Below are positions 8,542 to 16,194 of a stretch of 48,240 nt of DNA, in pieces; positions within the stretch are counted from its first letter, which is position 1; every line of letters begins with the position of its first letter. The translations under genes and the position numbers were made by a program. The DNA is taken from NCBI GenBank assembly GCA_945861595.1, contig CAMAVE010000008.1, forward strand, positions 1-48,240, written 5' to 3'. The DNA is from Synechococcus sp. UW140 (GTDB lineage Bacteria > Cyanobacteriota > Cyanobacteriia > PCC-6307 > Cyanobiaceae). Under the pieces are notes generated by a model, which had not been told where the DNA came from, made no database searches, and was given only the letters and a program-made list of their open reading frames with translations.

Positions 8542-9060
8542 TCAGCCGACAGCAGCAGCGGCGCGATCGAAGTAGGTGCCGATCTCGGAGACGAGAGCGG
8601 TGCAATCACCCTGGGTGATGCCGCCGCGATCGTTAACAATGGCGAGGGCAGCGTCCTTCATCTTGCGAACGCCTTCAGCCACCGAAGCGCCGGGCACGCC
8701 GAGGGCGAGATAGGTTTCGCGCAGGCCATTCAGGCAACGATCTTCCAGCACGGAAGCATCGCCGTTGAAGGTTGCATAGGTGACATAGCGGAGGATGATC
8801 TCCATGTCACGCAGGCAAGCAGCCATGCGACGTTGGGTGTAGGCATTGCCGCCGGGGGCGATCAAGGCAGGCTGCTGGTCGAAGAGACCGCGGGCAGCGT
8901 TGGTGACGATTTTGGAGGCGTTGGAGGTGATGCGGTTGACCGAATCCATGCGCTTGTTGCTTTCAGCAACAACAGCTGCGAGGGCGTCGATCTGTCCAGC
9001 GTTGAGGAATTCGCCGCGGGCATCAGCCTGAGCAACGACCTTGGTGAAGGCGTCGAACAT
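8542..9060 (-). CDS. cpcB: C-phycocyanin beta subunit
   Basis: This is the beta subunit of phycocyanin, 172 residues. Cys82 ([20 protein letters not shown]) and Cys153 ([11 protein letters not shown]) are the two bilin sites, normally loaded by CpcS/CpcU-type lyases and CpcT respectively. Asn72 in APGGNAY is the residue methylated by CpcM in known phycocyanins. The gene starts the cpcBA operon; a long upstream region with no gene (9061-9492) should contain its promoter. Its leader includes a small hairpin (CCTGAC at 9077-9082 with GTCAGG at 9090-9095) close to the ATG, which might affect translation. The start [19 protein letters not shown] is the family standard. The cpcT gene for its Cys-153 site lies about 950 bp away. 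Confidence 0.99.
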   Translation of the reverse strand: MFDAFTKVVAQADARGEFLNAGQIDALAAVVAESNKRMDSVNRITSNASKIVTNAARGLFDQQPALIAPGGNAYTQRRMAACLRDMEIILRYVTYATFNGDASVLEDRCLNGLRETYLALGVPGASVAEGVRKMKDAALAIVNDRGGITQGDCTALVSEIGTYFDRAAAAVG

Positions 9061-9492
9061 TGAGGGGCTCCATGGTCCTGACGTTCGAGGTCAGGGAGGG
9101 GTTAGGGGGAAGGGTGTGACCGCTAACGCGATGCACTGGTCGAAAAGGCTTGTCACCAGTCAAGGCAACCAAGCCGCTTCAGCCCACATATTGTTGTTCT
9201 GCGCATGGCTCCCATGAGGGATACTTAACAAACGGTCACCGCTCTGCCAGATCCGTTGCGGTGCAGGGACTTTGCTGGCCGCGCTGCCCGGGCCAGGCAG
9301 GTGTTGGCTTCAGGCCAGGCCCCTAGCGCAGTACGAGCTGCCGCCAGCAAGGGACCACCGGTATCCATGGCGCTGGCCTGCTTGGTCAAGGCGTAGCCCG
9401 TCTTGGCGCGGTCGGCCTTGTAGGGCGTACTTCGCCGCTGGCAGTTTGTCGTTCAGCCGATACCATCCGGCACAACCCCTTTGGGCTCTGTA
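9061..9492. promoter_or_regulatory. cpcBA upstream region
   Basis: This stretch of about 430 bp lies between divergent cpcB (minus) and a small coiled-coil gene (plus) and encodes nothing I can support. On the minus strand the last 60 bp before cpcB are C/T-rich (9096-9116) and contain a hairpin at 9077-9095. An AT-richer segment around 9185-9240 is the likeliest promoter zone, but no convincing -35/-10 pair stands out. Confidence 0.45.
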
Positions 9493-9924
9493 ATGGCCGC
9501 CCAGTCCACGCTCCCCTCCCCAGCCCAGCTTCAACACCGCATCGGCGAGCAACTCCAGGCCCTTAGCCAGGTGTCGGAGGCCTTGATGTTTCGCCTGCTC
9601 GACCTAGAGGAACGGCTGGGAGCCGTCGAGCAGCAGCTCGGTAGCCTCAGCGCCCGCGACGATCAAGCCGCTTCGGGCCTGGGCGTGGATACTGGCGAGA
9701 TTTTGGCCCTCACTGAGGAGCGGCTGGCCCGCCTGGAAGACCTGCTCAGCGGCCGGCGCCAACCGCTCGGAGGCCTAGGCAACTCCGCCTTTGGGCTGGA
9801 GGGTGGCTCCGTTGCTGCCAAGGCCACCATCAAGGCCGTGGCTAGCCCGGCGGAGCGAGAAGACTCCTTTGATCCCTTCCCGGAAGAGGAAGAGCAGGCC
9901 TTCATGGATGAACTGATCGCCTGA
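9493..9924 (+). CDS. Hypothetical coiled-coil protein (143 aa)
   Basis: I do not recognise this family. The protein starts MAAQSTLPSPAQLQHRIGEQ and is rich in Leu, Gln and Glu with heptad-like spacing (about residues 15-55 and 75-90), suggesting a short coiled coil. A Gly/Ala-rich linker follows, then a strongly acidic tail (DSFDPFPEEEEQAFMDELIA). There is no signal peptide or membrane segment. The ATG at 9493 was chosen over an in-frame TTG at 9481. It is divergent from cpcB and convergent with cpcT, so a phycobilisome link is only by position. The acidic tail could be a protein-docking motif; that is a guess. Confidence 0.75.
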   Translation: MAAQSTLPSPAQLQHRIGEQLQALSQVSEALMFRLLDLEERLGAVEQQLGSLSARDDQAASGLGVDTGEILALTEERLARLEDLLSGRRQPLGGLGNSAFGLEGGSVAAKATIKAVASPAEREDSFDPFPEEEEQAFMDELIA

Positions 9925-10005
9925 GAATCAGATTGCCTGAGAATCAGGTCGCCTCTCAATGCATTGGGCCCAGAGCTAGGTCGCCTGGGCGTCTGCCTCG
10001 AGGAG

Positions 10006-10599
10006 TTAGTCCTGGAGCCAGTCGCTCGGCAGTTCGGCGCTGTAGTCGTGGGTGCGCTCGAACTCAAACGGTCCAGCTAGGGAGCCCCACAGCTGTTCGT
10101 GGCTGCTGGGATCGTGGCCGCGGTCGATCGTGCGCATGCCTTCGCCATCGAGCTCGAAGCTGCTCACCAGGTAGGCCGTGGCTCCCTTGCGCTCCACCAG
10201 GCAGCGGCAGCCCGGTTCCACCTCGCCGATGAAGCCGTTGGCCGTTTCCCTCACCATGTAGGTGCAACCCTCCAGCAGGCGCAGGTCGCCTGAACGGATC
10301 TGCTGGCGCCGTTCGGAGTCCTCCACCGCGCCCCAGAAGCGCTCCTCCTCGCCAATCGCCTGGTTGTGGATCACCAGGCTGTCGCTGCGTTGCTCCACCC
10401 GCAGCACCCGGATGCGGTAGGGCCGGCCGGGATCCATCGAATAGCACTGCTCCAACAGCAGGGAGCCTGGCTCCAGCTGGGGCAGGGGCCGGAACTTCAC
10501 CAGGATGTGGGCGAAGAGGGGCGGGTTTTCGAAGGCCTGGTGCTGGTTGCTGAAGCCGGCGCTCAACTGGCGCAGCAGGCGGGCGGAGGGGCTGGTCAT
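10006..10599 (-). CDS. cpcT: Phycocyanobilin lyase for CpcB Cys-153, CpcT family
   Basis: CpcT-family lyases attach phycocyanobilin to the cysteine near position 153 of beta-phycocyanin. The family opening is clear: LRQLSAGFSNQHQAFENPPL, followed by AHILVKFRPLP and LLLEQCYSMDPGRPYRIRVL. Later come GCTYMVRE, GFIGEVEPGCRCLVERKG and VSSFELDGEGMRTIDRGHDP. At 197 residues it is the usual length, and a soluble calycin-type beta barrel is expected. It is transcribed on the same strand as cpcBA, from the far side of the small plus-strand gene, and is close to its substrate gene. The 79-residue gene upstream on the same strand is 109 bp away. CpeT (phycoerythrin) is the main alternative, but the setting favours CpcT. 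Confidence 0.94.
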   Translation of the reverse strand: MTSPSARLLRQLSAGFSNQHQAFENPPLFAHILVKFRPLPQLEPGSLLLEQCYSMDPGRPYRIRVLRVEQRSDSLVIHNQAIGEEERFWGAVEDSERRQQIRSGDLRLLEGCTYMVRETANGFIGEVEPGCRCLVERKGATAYLVSSFELDGEGMRTIDRGHDPSSHEQLWGSLAGPFEFERTHDYSAELPSDWLQD

Positions 10600-10708
10600 G
10601 GCCGGATCCTATGGGCTATGGCGCTCGGGCAAAGGGTTGATCGCTGCAAGCGCAGAATTCAGCAATTGGGGCGGATCCAGGCCTGGGCCAAACGGCCCAG
10701 CGGCCGGC

Positions 10709-10948
10709 CTACAGCCCCAGAAGCCGGATGCGGAATTCGGCCACCTGGTGGGCCATGGCGGGGTTGCTCAGCATGAAGGGATGGTCGGCGCAGCTGGCCA
10801 AGATGAGCACCAGTTTTTCGCTGCTGGACAGGGTGTGCCCGGGGTTCTGGGCCGAGTGGCGCTGCCAGGCCTCATCGAAGACCATGCCAAAGCTGTCGGC
10901 GTTATCGAACAGCTGGTTGCTGCTGGCCTCCGGCCGTGGAGAACGCAT
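10709..10948 (-). CDS. Small hypothetical protein (79 aa)
   Basis: An unrecognised small soluble protein. The central part (NADSFGMVFDEAWQRHSAQN and SSSEKLVLILASCADHPFML) looks like two or three amphipathic helices; there is no signal peptide, cysteine cluster or membrane segment. It lies upstream of cpcT on the same strand and could share its transcript. Support comes from the clean frame, GC-rich third positions and the absence of a better gene on the other strand. Confidence 0.6.
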   Translation of the reverse strand: MRSPRPEASSNQLFDNADSFGMVFDEAWQRHSAQNPGHTLSSSEKLVLILASCADHPFMLSNPAMAHQVAEFRIRLLGL

Positions 10949-11133
10949 GACCCCTGGAGCATTGGTTGGAACGGATGCTAAGTCTCGGTTAGGGCGGCAC
11001 TGGGCTGGGAGCGATGCGACTTAGCAGCACCTGATGCTGTTGGCAGGTCATCACCGCCGTTTGGCCATGCCTCACCTTCATTGTCAGCTTTATGGCCTTG
11101 ATAGGGCCATGATCACATCAAGCTGCTGGCGGT

Positions 11134-11146
11134 TTCGCCACGAATT
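11134..11146 (+). repeat. 13-bp direct repeat, left copy
   Basis: TTCGCCACGAATT, repeated exactly at 11460-11472. The two copies bracket the decayed dipZ-like fragment. Confidence 0.75.
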
Positions 11147-11183
11147 TGAGCGGGATTTAGAGCCTTAAAACGTGCTGCTGAAC

Positions 11184-11381
11184 TCAACCAAAGGTGAAGG
11201 CGTAGGCCTGCACCCCAGGATCGAGAAACTCGATCGCAAAGGTATGGGGTCGATCTGACCCGATGTCCAGCCGCACCAACGGCTGGCCCAACCGGGCAAA
11301 CACAAAGGGCAGCACCGGCAGGATGCAGGGGCTGAGGATCGTTAGCAGGCCGCCAACGAAGGCCAGGATTAAGACACTCAT
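11184..11381 (-). pseudogene. Internally deleted DipZ/CcdA-type remnant (65 codons)
   Basis: The first half, MSVLILAFVGGLLTILSPCI followed by LPVLPFVFARLG, is the first membrane helix of CcdA/DsbD-type thiol transporters, including the SPC cysteine. The last half, PHTFAIEFLDPGVQAYAFTF plus G, matches the extreme C-terminus of DipZ-type proteins, which carry CcdA, thioredoxin and a C-terminal beta domain over some 550-700 residues. The roughly 500 or more residues that should lie between are gone, yet the frame is intact. So this looks like an in-frame internal deletion of a dipZ-like gene rather than a functional protein. A 13-bp direct repeat flanks it on both sides. That it is nonfunctional is inferred from the missing domains. 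Confidence 0.7.
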
Positions 11382-11459
11382 GATAGTTGGCGGGATACCA
11401 ATCAGGACTCAAGAGTTGAGATTTGGCAATCGGCAGTCGGGGCGAGTCAACGCCACCCA

Positions 11460-11472
11460 TTCGCCACGAATT
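11460..11472 (+). repeat. 13-bp direct repeat, right copy
   Basis: TTCGCCACGAATT, identical to 11134-11146, 326 bp apart start to start, flanking the dipZ-like remnant. Confidence 0.75.
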
Positions 11473-11572
11473 AGGGCTCACCAAAAGCTTCTATCAACTG
11501 GCTACTAGTAGCTAGCGCCCCGTGATCTGTGGATTGGGGCTAGCAACAAGTACCAGTAGCCAGTAACAGTAA

Positions 11573-12289
11573 TCAGGGGTTGGGCGCAGCTGGTGGGGCG
11601 ACCGGACAGATGTTCCGTTGGTAATCGCAGGCCTGGATCGCTGGCTTCTGCCAGCTGATCGGGATTTCCAGCAGATCCCTGGTGCCGCTGATGGCCTGGG
11701 CGAGGAAGACCACAGCCGCCAAGGCGTTGGCCGAAGCATGCAGACGGCGCCAACGCAGCTGTTTGGTGATCTCGGGCCGGCCGGCCACCGAGAACAACAT
11801 CAGGCCGGTGAGCCCGGCGCCCCCCCAGAAATGGGACTGCCAGAAGGCGCCCTGGAAGGGATTGTCGCCCAGGCGATAGACCTCGCCCTGCAGACCGAGG
11901 GTGATCACGCCCGCCCAACAGAGCAGGGCGAAACTGGCTCGATAGGGGGGGCTTTTAGCGCGCCAAAGCAGCACCAGGGCCAGGACCGAGCCCAGCAGTA
12001 CGAGGAGAACCAACCCAAGGCGGGGCAGGCCCCCGGGGAAGGCGGCCAAGGGGTGGGCCGTGAGGATCACCACGGCCAGGGCGAGGAGCACGATGGCCAC
12101 CACGGCCGCCGCCAACCAGCTGCCCAGATCGGCGTGGTCCCGCCCCACGGTGGGCGGCAATTTGGTTTTATTGATGCGGCGATCGCGGGTTTGCAAGGCC
12201 AGGCGCAGCACCATGCCGAGCAGGGGATACACCACCGCCACCGCCAATACGGGGTGGAGCAGCCAAAGCCAGTCGACGGATTGCAGCAT
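11573..12289 (-). CDS. DUF4079-like integral membrane protein
   Basis: The protein has several hydrophobic helices: the N-terminal WLWLLHPVLAVAVVYPLLGM, WLAAAVVAIVLLALAVVI, LGLVLLVLLGSVLALVLLW and two later segments. Conserved features typical of the cyanobacterial DUF4079 family include the N-terminal LHP, HFWGGAGLTGLML and a His-containing WRRLHASANAL segment. The family looks like a distant relative of heme-binding membrane proteins such as cytochrome b561, but its role is unknown. The ATG at 12289 (MLQSVDWLWLLHP) was chosen because it begins directly before the first helix; the open frame reaches 12370 with an unlikely Cys/Pro-rich lead. It lies downstream of the DM13 gene on the same strand (154 bp). 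Confidence 0.82.
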   Translation of the reverse strand: MLQSVDWLWLLHPVLAVAVVYPLLGMVLRLALQTRDRRINKTKLPPTVGRDHADLGSWLAAAVVAIVLLALAVVILTAHPLAAFPGGLPRLGLVLLVLLGSVLALVLLWRAKSPPYRASFALLCWAGVITLGLQGEVYRLGDNPFQGAFWQSHFWGGAGLTGLMLFSVAGRPEITKQLRWRRLHASANALAAVVFLAQAISGTRDLLEIPISWQKPAIQACDYQRNICPVAPPAAPNP

Positions 12290-12443
12290 CGGTTGATCGA
12301 CGAAAGAACATCTCCCGGCTTGCGCCGGGGGACAGGACTGGCTGGGCTCAAGTGTAGTTGTCACTTTCAATTGCCCCCACAGGCGGAGCGCCAGCCGATG
12401 GAGAAGCGCCAGCTCAAGGGGGTGTCGCTGGCGCCTCAGCCCC

Positions 12444-12938
12444 TCAGGACTTCAACGGCGCCCAGGCCATGGTGGCGTTGAACTGCTTGCACCAAATCAG
12501 CACCGATCCCTGGGCCTTGAGGTCAATCGAGGCGGGAATCTCATAGCTCTGGGCCCCCTGGCTCGACTTCAGCGACGCCAGGATCGTGTAGCTGCCGGGC
12601 TTGAGCGGGAAGCCCGGTGCCTTGGTGCTGGCCAGCGGTGTTTTCGACGGGCTAAAGATCACCTTCAGGTCGGGGGCCTGGTCGTTGGTTTTGAAATCGC
12701 TGCTCAGGCTGAGCACCTGCCGGCCCCCTTCTTTCTTGATCGAGAAGCTGCCGGCCACAGGAGCTTCCGCCATCTTGAAGGTGCCCTGAACCTTGACCGC
12801 TGCGGAGGCCACTACCGCCGGCGCTGCGGCCTGGGCGAGGGGCAGGGCCTGGGCCTGGAAGGGGCTGCCCGTGAGGCTGGCGGCGCCGACGAAGGCAACG
12901 GCGGCAAAACGGAACCCTGGGCTGAAGAGAGCAGACAT
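12444..12938 (-). CDS. Secreted DM13-domain protein (164 aa)
   Basis: The N-terminus (MSALFSPGFRFAAVAFVGAA to QAQALPLAQA) is a Sec signal peptide. The remaining about 115 residues form a DM13-like beta domain: QGTFKMAEAPVAGSFSIKKE, LSLSSDFKTNDQAPDLKVIF, LASLKSSQGAQSYEIPASID and the closing VLIWCKQFNATMAWAPL with one cysteine. DM13 domains are thought to take part in extracytoplasmic redox or electron transfer, with the conserved Cys near the C-terminus; the exact function is not established. It is divergent from the shortened EamA gene (74 bp apart) and near the ECF sigma/anti-sigma pair, a common type of partner for periplasmic stress proteins. Confidence 0.85.
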   Translation of the reverse strand: MSALFSPGFRFAAVAFVGAASLTGSPFQAQALPLAQAAAPAVVASAAVKVQGTFKMAEAPVAGSFSIKKEGGRQVLSLSSDFKTNDQAPDLKVIFSPSKTPLASTKAPGFPLKPGSYTILASLKSSQGAQSYEIPASIDLKAQGSVLIWCKQFNATMAWAPLKS

Positions 12939-13012
12939 GGCCGATGGGATGCGAATGGGCAGCTCGGGGACCGGGATCCGAAGTGGAATGACCCCGAGCG
13001 ATGGAACTACCG

Positions 13013-13840
13013 ATGGCTGATCGGATCGGATTGGTTTCCGCTCGCCGAATCCGCTGGTGGGCCTGGCTGCCCTTGGCGCTGTATGTCCTGCTGGGCGGAC
13101 TGGATACCACCGCGCTCAAGTGGCTGCAACTCCAGGGCGCCGCCCAGACCCTGAACGGCGTGAACCCGATCAGTTTCTGCAATGTCTTTTTCGTAGCCCA
13201 GTTGATCGTGGGGCTCGCGACCCTTGCTCCTGGCCGTAAGCACCTGGCCCGGAAGCTTGGTTCCCTGGTAGGTCGGGACCGACTGCTGTCTGCGCTCCAT
13301 GGTGGGTTGGGCCTGTTCCTTGGCCCGGTCGCCACCGTCTTGGCCCTAGGGGCGCTCTCGGTGATCAGCCAGACCCTCCTGTTCGCGCTGGTGCTGCCCC
13401 AATCGGCCTTACGGGCCCACTGGCTATTGAACGAATCCTTGCCCCGGGCCTTCTGGCCAAGCCTGGCCCTTGTGTTCACCGGGCTCTTGCTGCCCCAGGC
13501 CACCATGGCCATGGCGGGCGGGGCCATGGACCAGCTGGGCGGGGTGGCTTGGGCCCTGGTGGGGGTGGTTGCCTTCGCTGGGTCTGCTAAAACCAGCATC
13601 CAGGTGGCGGCCCTTAGCGCCACCTGGATGCTGGGGGAGCTCCTGGCCTGGCCCACTGCTCTGGGGTTGGTGCTGGTATTGGCTGGTGTGGGCCTGGATG
13701 GGGCGGCCAGGGCCCGCAGCGACCATCCCGACCAATCTCTTCACCGCGATCCATCTCTTCATCCCGATCCATCGGATCAATCCAACCCACTCGCCCAACT
13801 CGCCCAATCCGATCTGACTGGTGGGCGGTACTCCTCTTGA
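13013..13840 (+). CDS. Shortened EamA/DMT-type transporter
   Basis: The N-terminal half holds five hydrophobic helices (for example LPLALYVLLGGLDTTALKWL and FCNVFFVAQLIVGLATLAP) followed by a sixth, VAWALVGVVAFAG. It then passes straight into a segment typical of the last two helices of EamA proteins: ALSATWMLGELLAWPTALGL followed by VLVLAGVGL. EamA transporters normally have ten helices in two repeats of about 140 residues, so about two helices of the second repeat are missing; the likely join is near residue 190. A hydrophilic tail of about 45 residues with HRDPSLHPDPS-type repeats follows, coded by imperfect 18-bp repeats around 13735-13775. An in-frame ATG at 13001 is an alternative start. 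It could be a decaying exporter or a reduced functional form. Confidence 0.7.
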   Translation: MADRIGLVSARRIRWWAWLPLALYVLLGGLDTTALKWLQLQGAAQTLNGVNPISFCNVFFVAQLIVGLATLAPGRKHLARKLGSLVGRDRLLSALHGGLGLFLGPVATVLALGALSVISQTLLFALVLPQSALRAHWLLNESLPRAFWPSLALVFTGLLLPQATMAMAGGAMDQLGGVAWALVGVVAFAGSAKTSIQVAALSATWMLGELLAWPTALGLVLVLAGVGLDGAARARSDHPDQSLHRDPSLHPDPSDQSNPLAQLAQSDLTGGRYSS

Positions 13841-13934
13841 AGCCTCCCCTCGCAGCCCCCTCCCCTTGGGATTGTTCCGGCTCCGCCCAGCCAGCCTGGC
13901 CCTGCGCCCGGCCCCGTCCGTGGGGGAGAGGCTG

Positions 13935-14456
13935 ATGCAAAGCCCTAGCTACCACTCTCTTGAGGAGCTCTATGACGTCTGTGGTGGGCCCGTGTACCGG
14001 TTGGCCCTGCGCCTTTGCCGTTCCCCCCAGGAGGCGGAGGACCTCTGCCATGACGTGTTCCTGCGCTATTGGCAACACGGCCGCTACGACCCTTCGCGGG
14101 GACCGGTTCTGGCCTATCTGTTGTTGATGACCCGCTCGATGGCGCTGAATCGCCTTAGCCAGCGCAAGAACCGCTGGGACCTGCTGCAACGCTGGTCCCA
14201 TCAGCTTTTCCCAGCGGCTGGGACCAGCCCCCTGGAGGCTGCCGAAGACGATGAACTGGCGGTGCGGGTGAAGGAGGCGTTGGGATTGATCTCTGCCGAC
14301 CAGCGCCAGGTGTTGGAGCTGGCTTATTACGAGGGCCTGAGCCAGTCGGCGATCGGCGAAAGGCTCCAGTTGCCCCTGGGAACCGTCAAAACCCGATCGC
14401 GCCAGGGATTGATCCGACTGCGGGCTTTGCTATTCGACTACCGGAGCGAACCATGA
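13935..14456 (+). CDS. ECF-type RNA polymerase sigma factor (173 aa)
   Basis: An extracytoplasmic-function sigma factor. Region 2 is at about residues 10-75 (YRLALRLCRSPQEAEDLCHD, VFLRYWQHGRYDP, LLLMTRSMALNRLSQRKNR). Region 4 is at about 115-165 (LISADQRQVLELAYYEGLSQ, then IGERLQLPLGTVKTRSRQGL as the helix-turn-helix). The ATG at 13935 follows a GGGGGAGAGG Shine-Dalgarno stretch; the frame is open further upstream without homology. Its stop overlaps the start of the anti-sigma gene by 4 bp (ATGA), so the two are translationally coupled. The pair likely controls a small envelope-stress regulon, perhaps including the nearby DM13 protein. Confidence 0.93.
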   Translation: MQSPSYHSLEELYDVCGGPVYRLALRLCRSPQEAEDLCHDVFLRYWQHGRYDPSRGPVLAYLLLMTRSMALNRLSQRKNRWDLLQRWSHQLFPAAGTSPLEAAEDDELAVRVKEALGLISADQRQVLELAYYEGLSQSAIGERLQLPLGTVKTRSRQGLIRLRALLFDYRSEP

Positions 14457-15211
14457 GCCATCCCGACCAACCCTCCGCCGCCGCCATCGATGCCCTGCTG
14501 GCTGGCCATGCCCTCGGCGACCTCGACGATGGCGAACGCCAGCAACTGGCGGCACTGCTCCGCCAGCGGCCGGAGCTACGCTCCCGTCTCCATGAATTCA
14601 GTACCACCTTAGACCTGTTGCCCCTGGCCCAGCCGGCCACCGCAAGTCCGCCCGCCCGCCTGCGCCGCCGGCTGCTGGAGTCACCCCGGCCGGAGCGGTC
14701 GCCCCGCCCCTGGCTGCTGCCAGCCCTGCTCGGCGTGGGTTTGGTGGTGCTGGGGCTGGAACTGCACCAGACCCGCCAGCAACTGGCCCAGGTGCAACAG
14801 CAACTGCAGGCCCCCAGCCGGTCTGGCCCCAATCATCCGGGCCGCCGCCTGATCCTGGCCTCCACGGTGACGCCTTCAGACAGCTCTGCTGATCGATCCT
14901 TCGACCCCTCCGCCCCAGCCTCGCGGTCCTCACCTTCGGGAGAAGTGGTGGTTATGGCTAATTCCAACATCAATCTTTTGATAGTGAACAACCTGCCGGC
15001 GCTTCCGCCCCACCACGTCTACCGGCTGTGGGCCACGGTTGATGGCCAAAAGGTGGGCTGTGTGGCCTTTGTGCCTACAGCCCAGGGCCATGTGGCGATG
15101 CCAATCCCCCCGATGCCCTCCAACCTGGCCAGTGCCATCAGCGTGACCCTGGAAGCCGACCCCACCGGCACCGTTCCGCGCGGACCGATGGTCCTGTCAA
15201 CGCGGGTTTGA
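14453..15211 (+). CDS. Membrane anti-sigma factor, RskA type (252 aa)
   Basis: An anti-sigma factor that would hold the ECF sigma factor at the membrane until a signal releases it. The N-terminal about 45 residues (IDALLAGHALGDLDDGERQQ) resemble anti-sigma domains without the zinc HxxxCxxC motif. One membrane helix lies at about 84-102 (WLLPALLGVGLVVLGLEL), followed by a Gln-rich coiled coil (HQTRQQLAQVQQQLQA). The C-terminal extracytoplasmic domain (about 165-252) is RskA-like: INLLIVNNLPALPPHHVYRL and WATVDGQKVGCVAFVP. It starts within the last codons of the sigma gene (ATGA). A strong hairpin follows its stop at once. Confidence 0.92.
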   Translation: MSHPDQPSAAAIDALLAGHALGDLDDGERQQLAALLRQRPELRSRLHEFSTTLDLLPLAQPATASPPARLRRRLLESPRPERSPRPWLLPALLGVGLVVLGLELHQTRQQLAQVQQQLQAPSRSGPNHPGRRLILASTVTPSDSSADRSFDPSAPASRSSPSGEVVVMANSNINLLIVNNLPALPPHHVYRLWATVDGQKVGCVAFVPTAQGHVAMPIPPMPSNLASAISVTLEADPTGTVPRGPMVLSTRV

Positions 15212-15214
15212 GCG

Positions 15215-15241
15215 GGCGGCTTTTCTTGCGGTTAAGCCGCC
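15215..15241 (+). terminator. Hairpin directly after the anti-sigma gene
   Basis: GGCGGCTT (15215-15222) pairs with AAGCCGCC (15234-15241). It starts 4 bp past the stop codon. There is no T-run, so it is either a weak terminator or a 3'-end stabilising hairpin. Confidence 0.5.
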
Positions 15242-15480
15242 AAATTCGCTAGTTGGTTCGATGTGGAGAAATTGGCTGGACCCGGGAGCGGGTATCGCCT
15301 AAAGTTAGTAGCTATTTCGGCAAAAATATTAAAAAGCCAGCATGCCCCATAATAGTGCCCGGGCTATCACGGCAGGACATCTAGATGCGACCTCTCTGAA
15401 ATCTATCTCTAATTACTTATACGTGGAGGGTTCCTTAGGCAAGGCGGAGTCTCTCGACGGCCCTGCGATTTGTTTGACGA

Positions 15481-15780
15481 TTAGTAATCGTCGCCATATT
15501 TTAGTTTGCTACTTGCATCCATGAGTTCAACCGTGGTCTGGTAGCCCTGGGCAACGGTGATGTCGTGCTGGGCGCCAATATCCCGAAGCGCAGCAACATC
15601 GAACTGGGGAGCCGTGATCCAGCTAAAGCCCTTGCCAAAGGTGTTGTCAGGGTTGACGACATACCAATGGCAGGCCGTGTCGGGAACACTCACGGAACAT
15701 TTGGTCCAATCGTTGTCCCACTGGGGCACTTGGACGAAGGAAAGTGCTGCGAAGAGAAAGCTAAAGAGAGCGCGCAGCAT
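15481..15780 (-). CDS. Small secreted hypothetical protein (99 aa)
   Basis: An unrecognised family. The N-terminus MLRALFSFLFAALSFVQVPQ is a plausible signal peptide. The mature part of about 80 residues has two Cys (KCSVSVPDTACHWYVV) that could form a disulfide, Trp- and Asp-rich segments, and ends KLKYGDDY. It is convergent with the anti-sigma gene. A plus-strand terminator-like hairpin lies about 100 bp behind its start, so an antisense transcript across the gene is possible. Confidence 0.65.
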   Translation of the reverse strand: MLRALFSFLFAALSFVQVPQWDNDWTKCSVSVPDTACHWYVVNPDNTFGKGFSWITAPQFDVAALRDIGAQHDITVAQGYQTTVELMDASSKLKYGDDY

Positions 15781-16194
15781 GGGGTTTTATCAAATCTTCA
15801 CAATTGTAACACGGGGAGGGCCTTTGGTTGGGCTCGCCCGGTTGTTTCGGCGCTGGCAGCCCGGGCTGACTCATTGAAGCCCCCTAAGGACTTAGGTCCT
15901 ATGGTCTTCGGGGCGTTTTTTCTATGTTATCAAGTGAATCCCTAAAGCTGCCCCGAAGCTGCTTCCAGGTGCTCTTGGGGTGGAGGTTGGTTCTGACCTG
16001 CCCGATCTTCAGGGTCTACTAGCCCAGAGCGAAGACCTTCCGCTGAAGTGTCCTCAATGGGTGCCCAGGCAGGAATAGAAGATTGGGTGCTGCCCAAAGG
16101 GCTTGTGTTTTGAGATCTATGGACCAACAATGGAATCACCCGCGTTTGGTTTCTGCGCTAACAACCCATCTGAGTTCCATTACCATCAGAAGCA
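15781..16194. other. Gene-poor intergenic stretch with a plus-strand terminator-like hairpin
   Basis: No gene can be supported in these 414 bp. The one clear element is the hairpin with T-run at 15879-15921. The rest has no codon bias or family match that I can see; the last 100 bp probably hold the promoter of the 65-residue gene. Confidence 0.4.
15879..15921 (+). terminator. Orphan intrinsic terminator-like hairpin
   Basis: Outer arms GCCCC (15879-15883) and GGGGC (15910-15914) and inner arms AGGAC and GTCCT (15887-15891, 15896-15900) are followed by G and TTTTTT. No plus-strand gene ends near it; the anti-sigma stop is about 670 bp upstream. Confidence 0.45.

Noticed and set aside
9918-9953. 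Two copies of a GCCTGAGAATCAG word
   Set aside because: Only two copies at the end of a gene; simple local duplication without other features.
15342-15524. 60-codon plus-strand frame
   Set aside because: No ribosome site, composition unlike the coding regions, overlaps the end of the minus-strand 99-residue gene.
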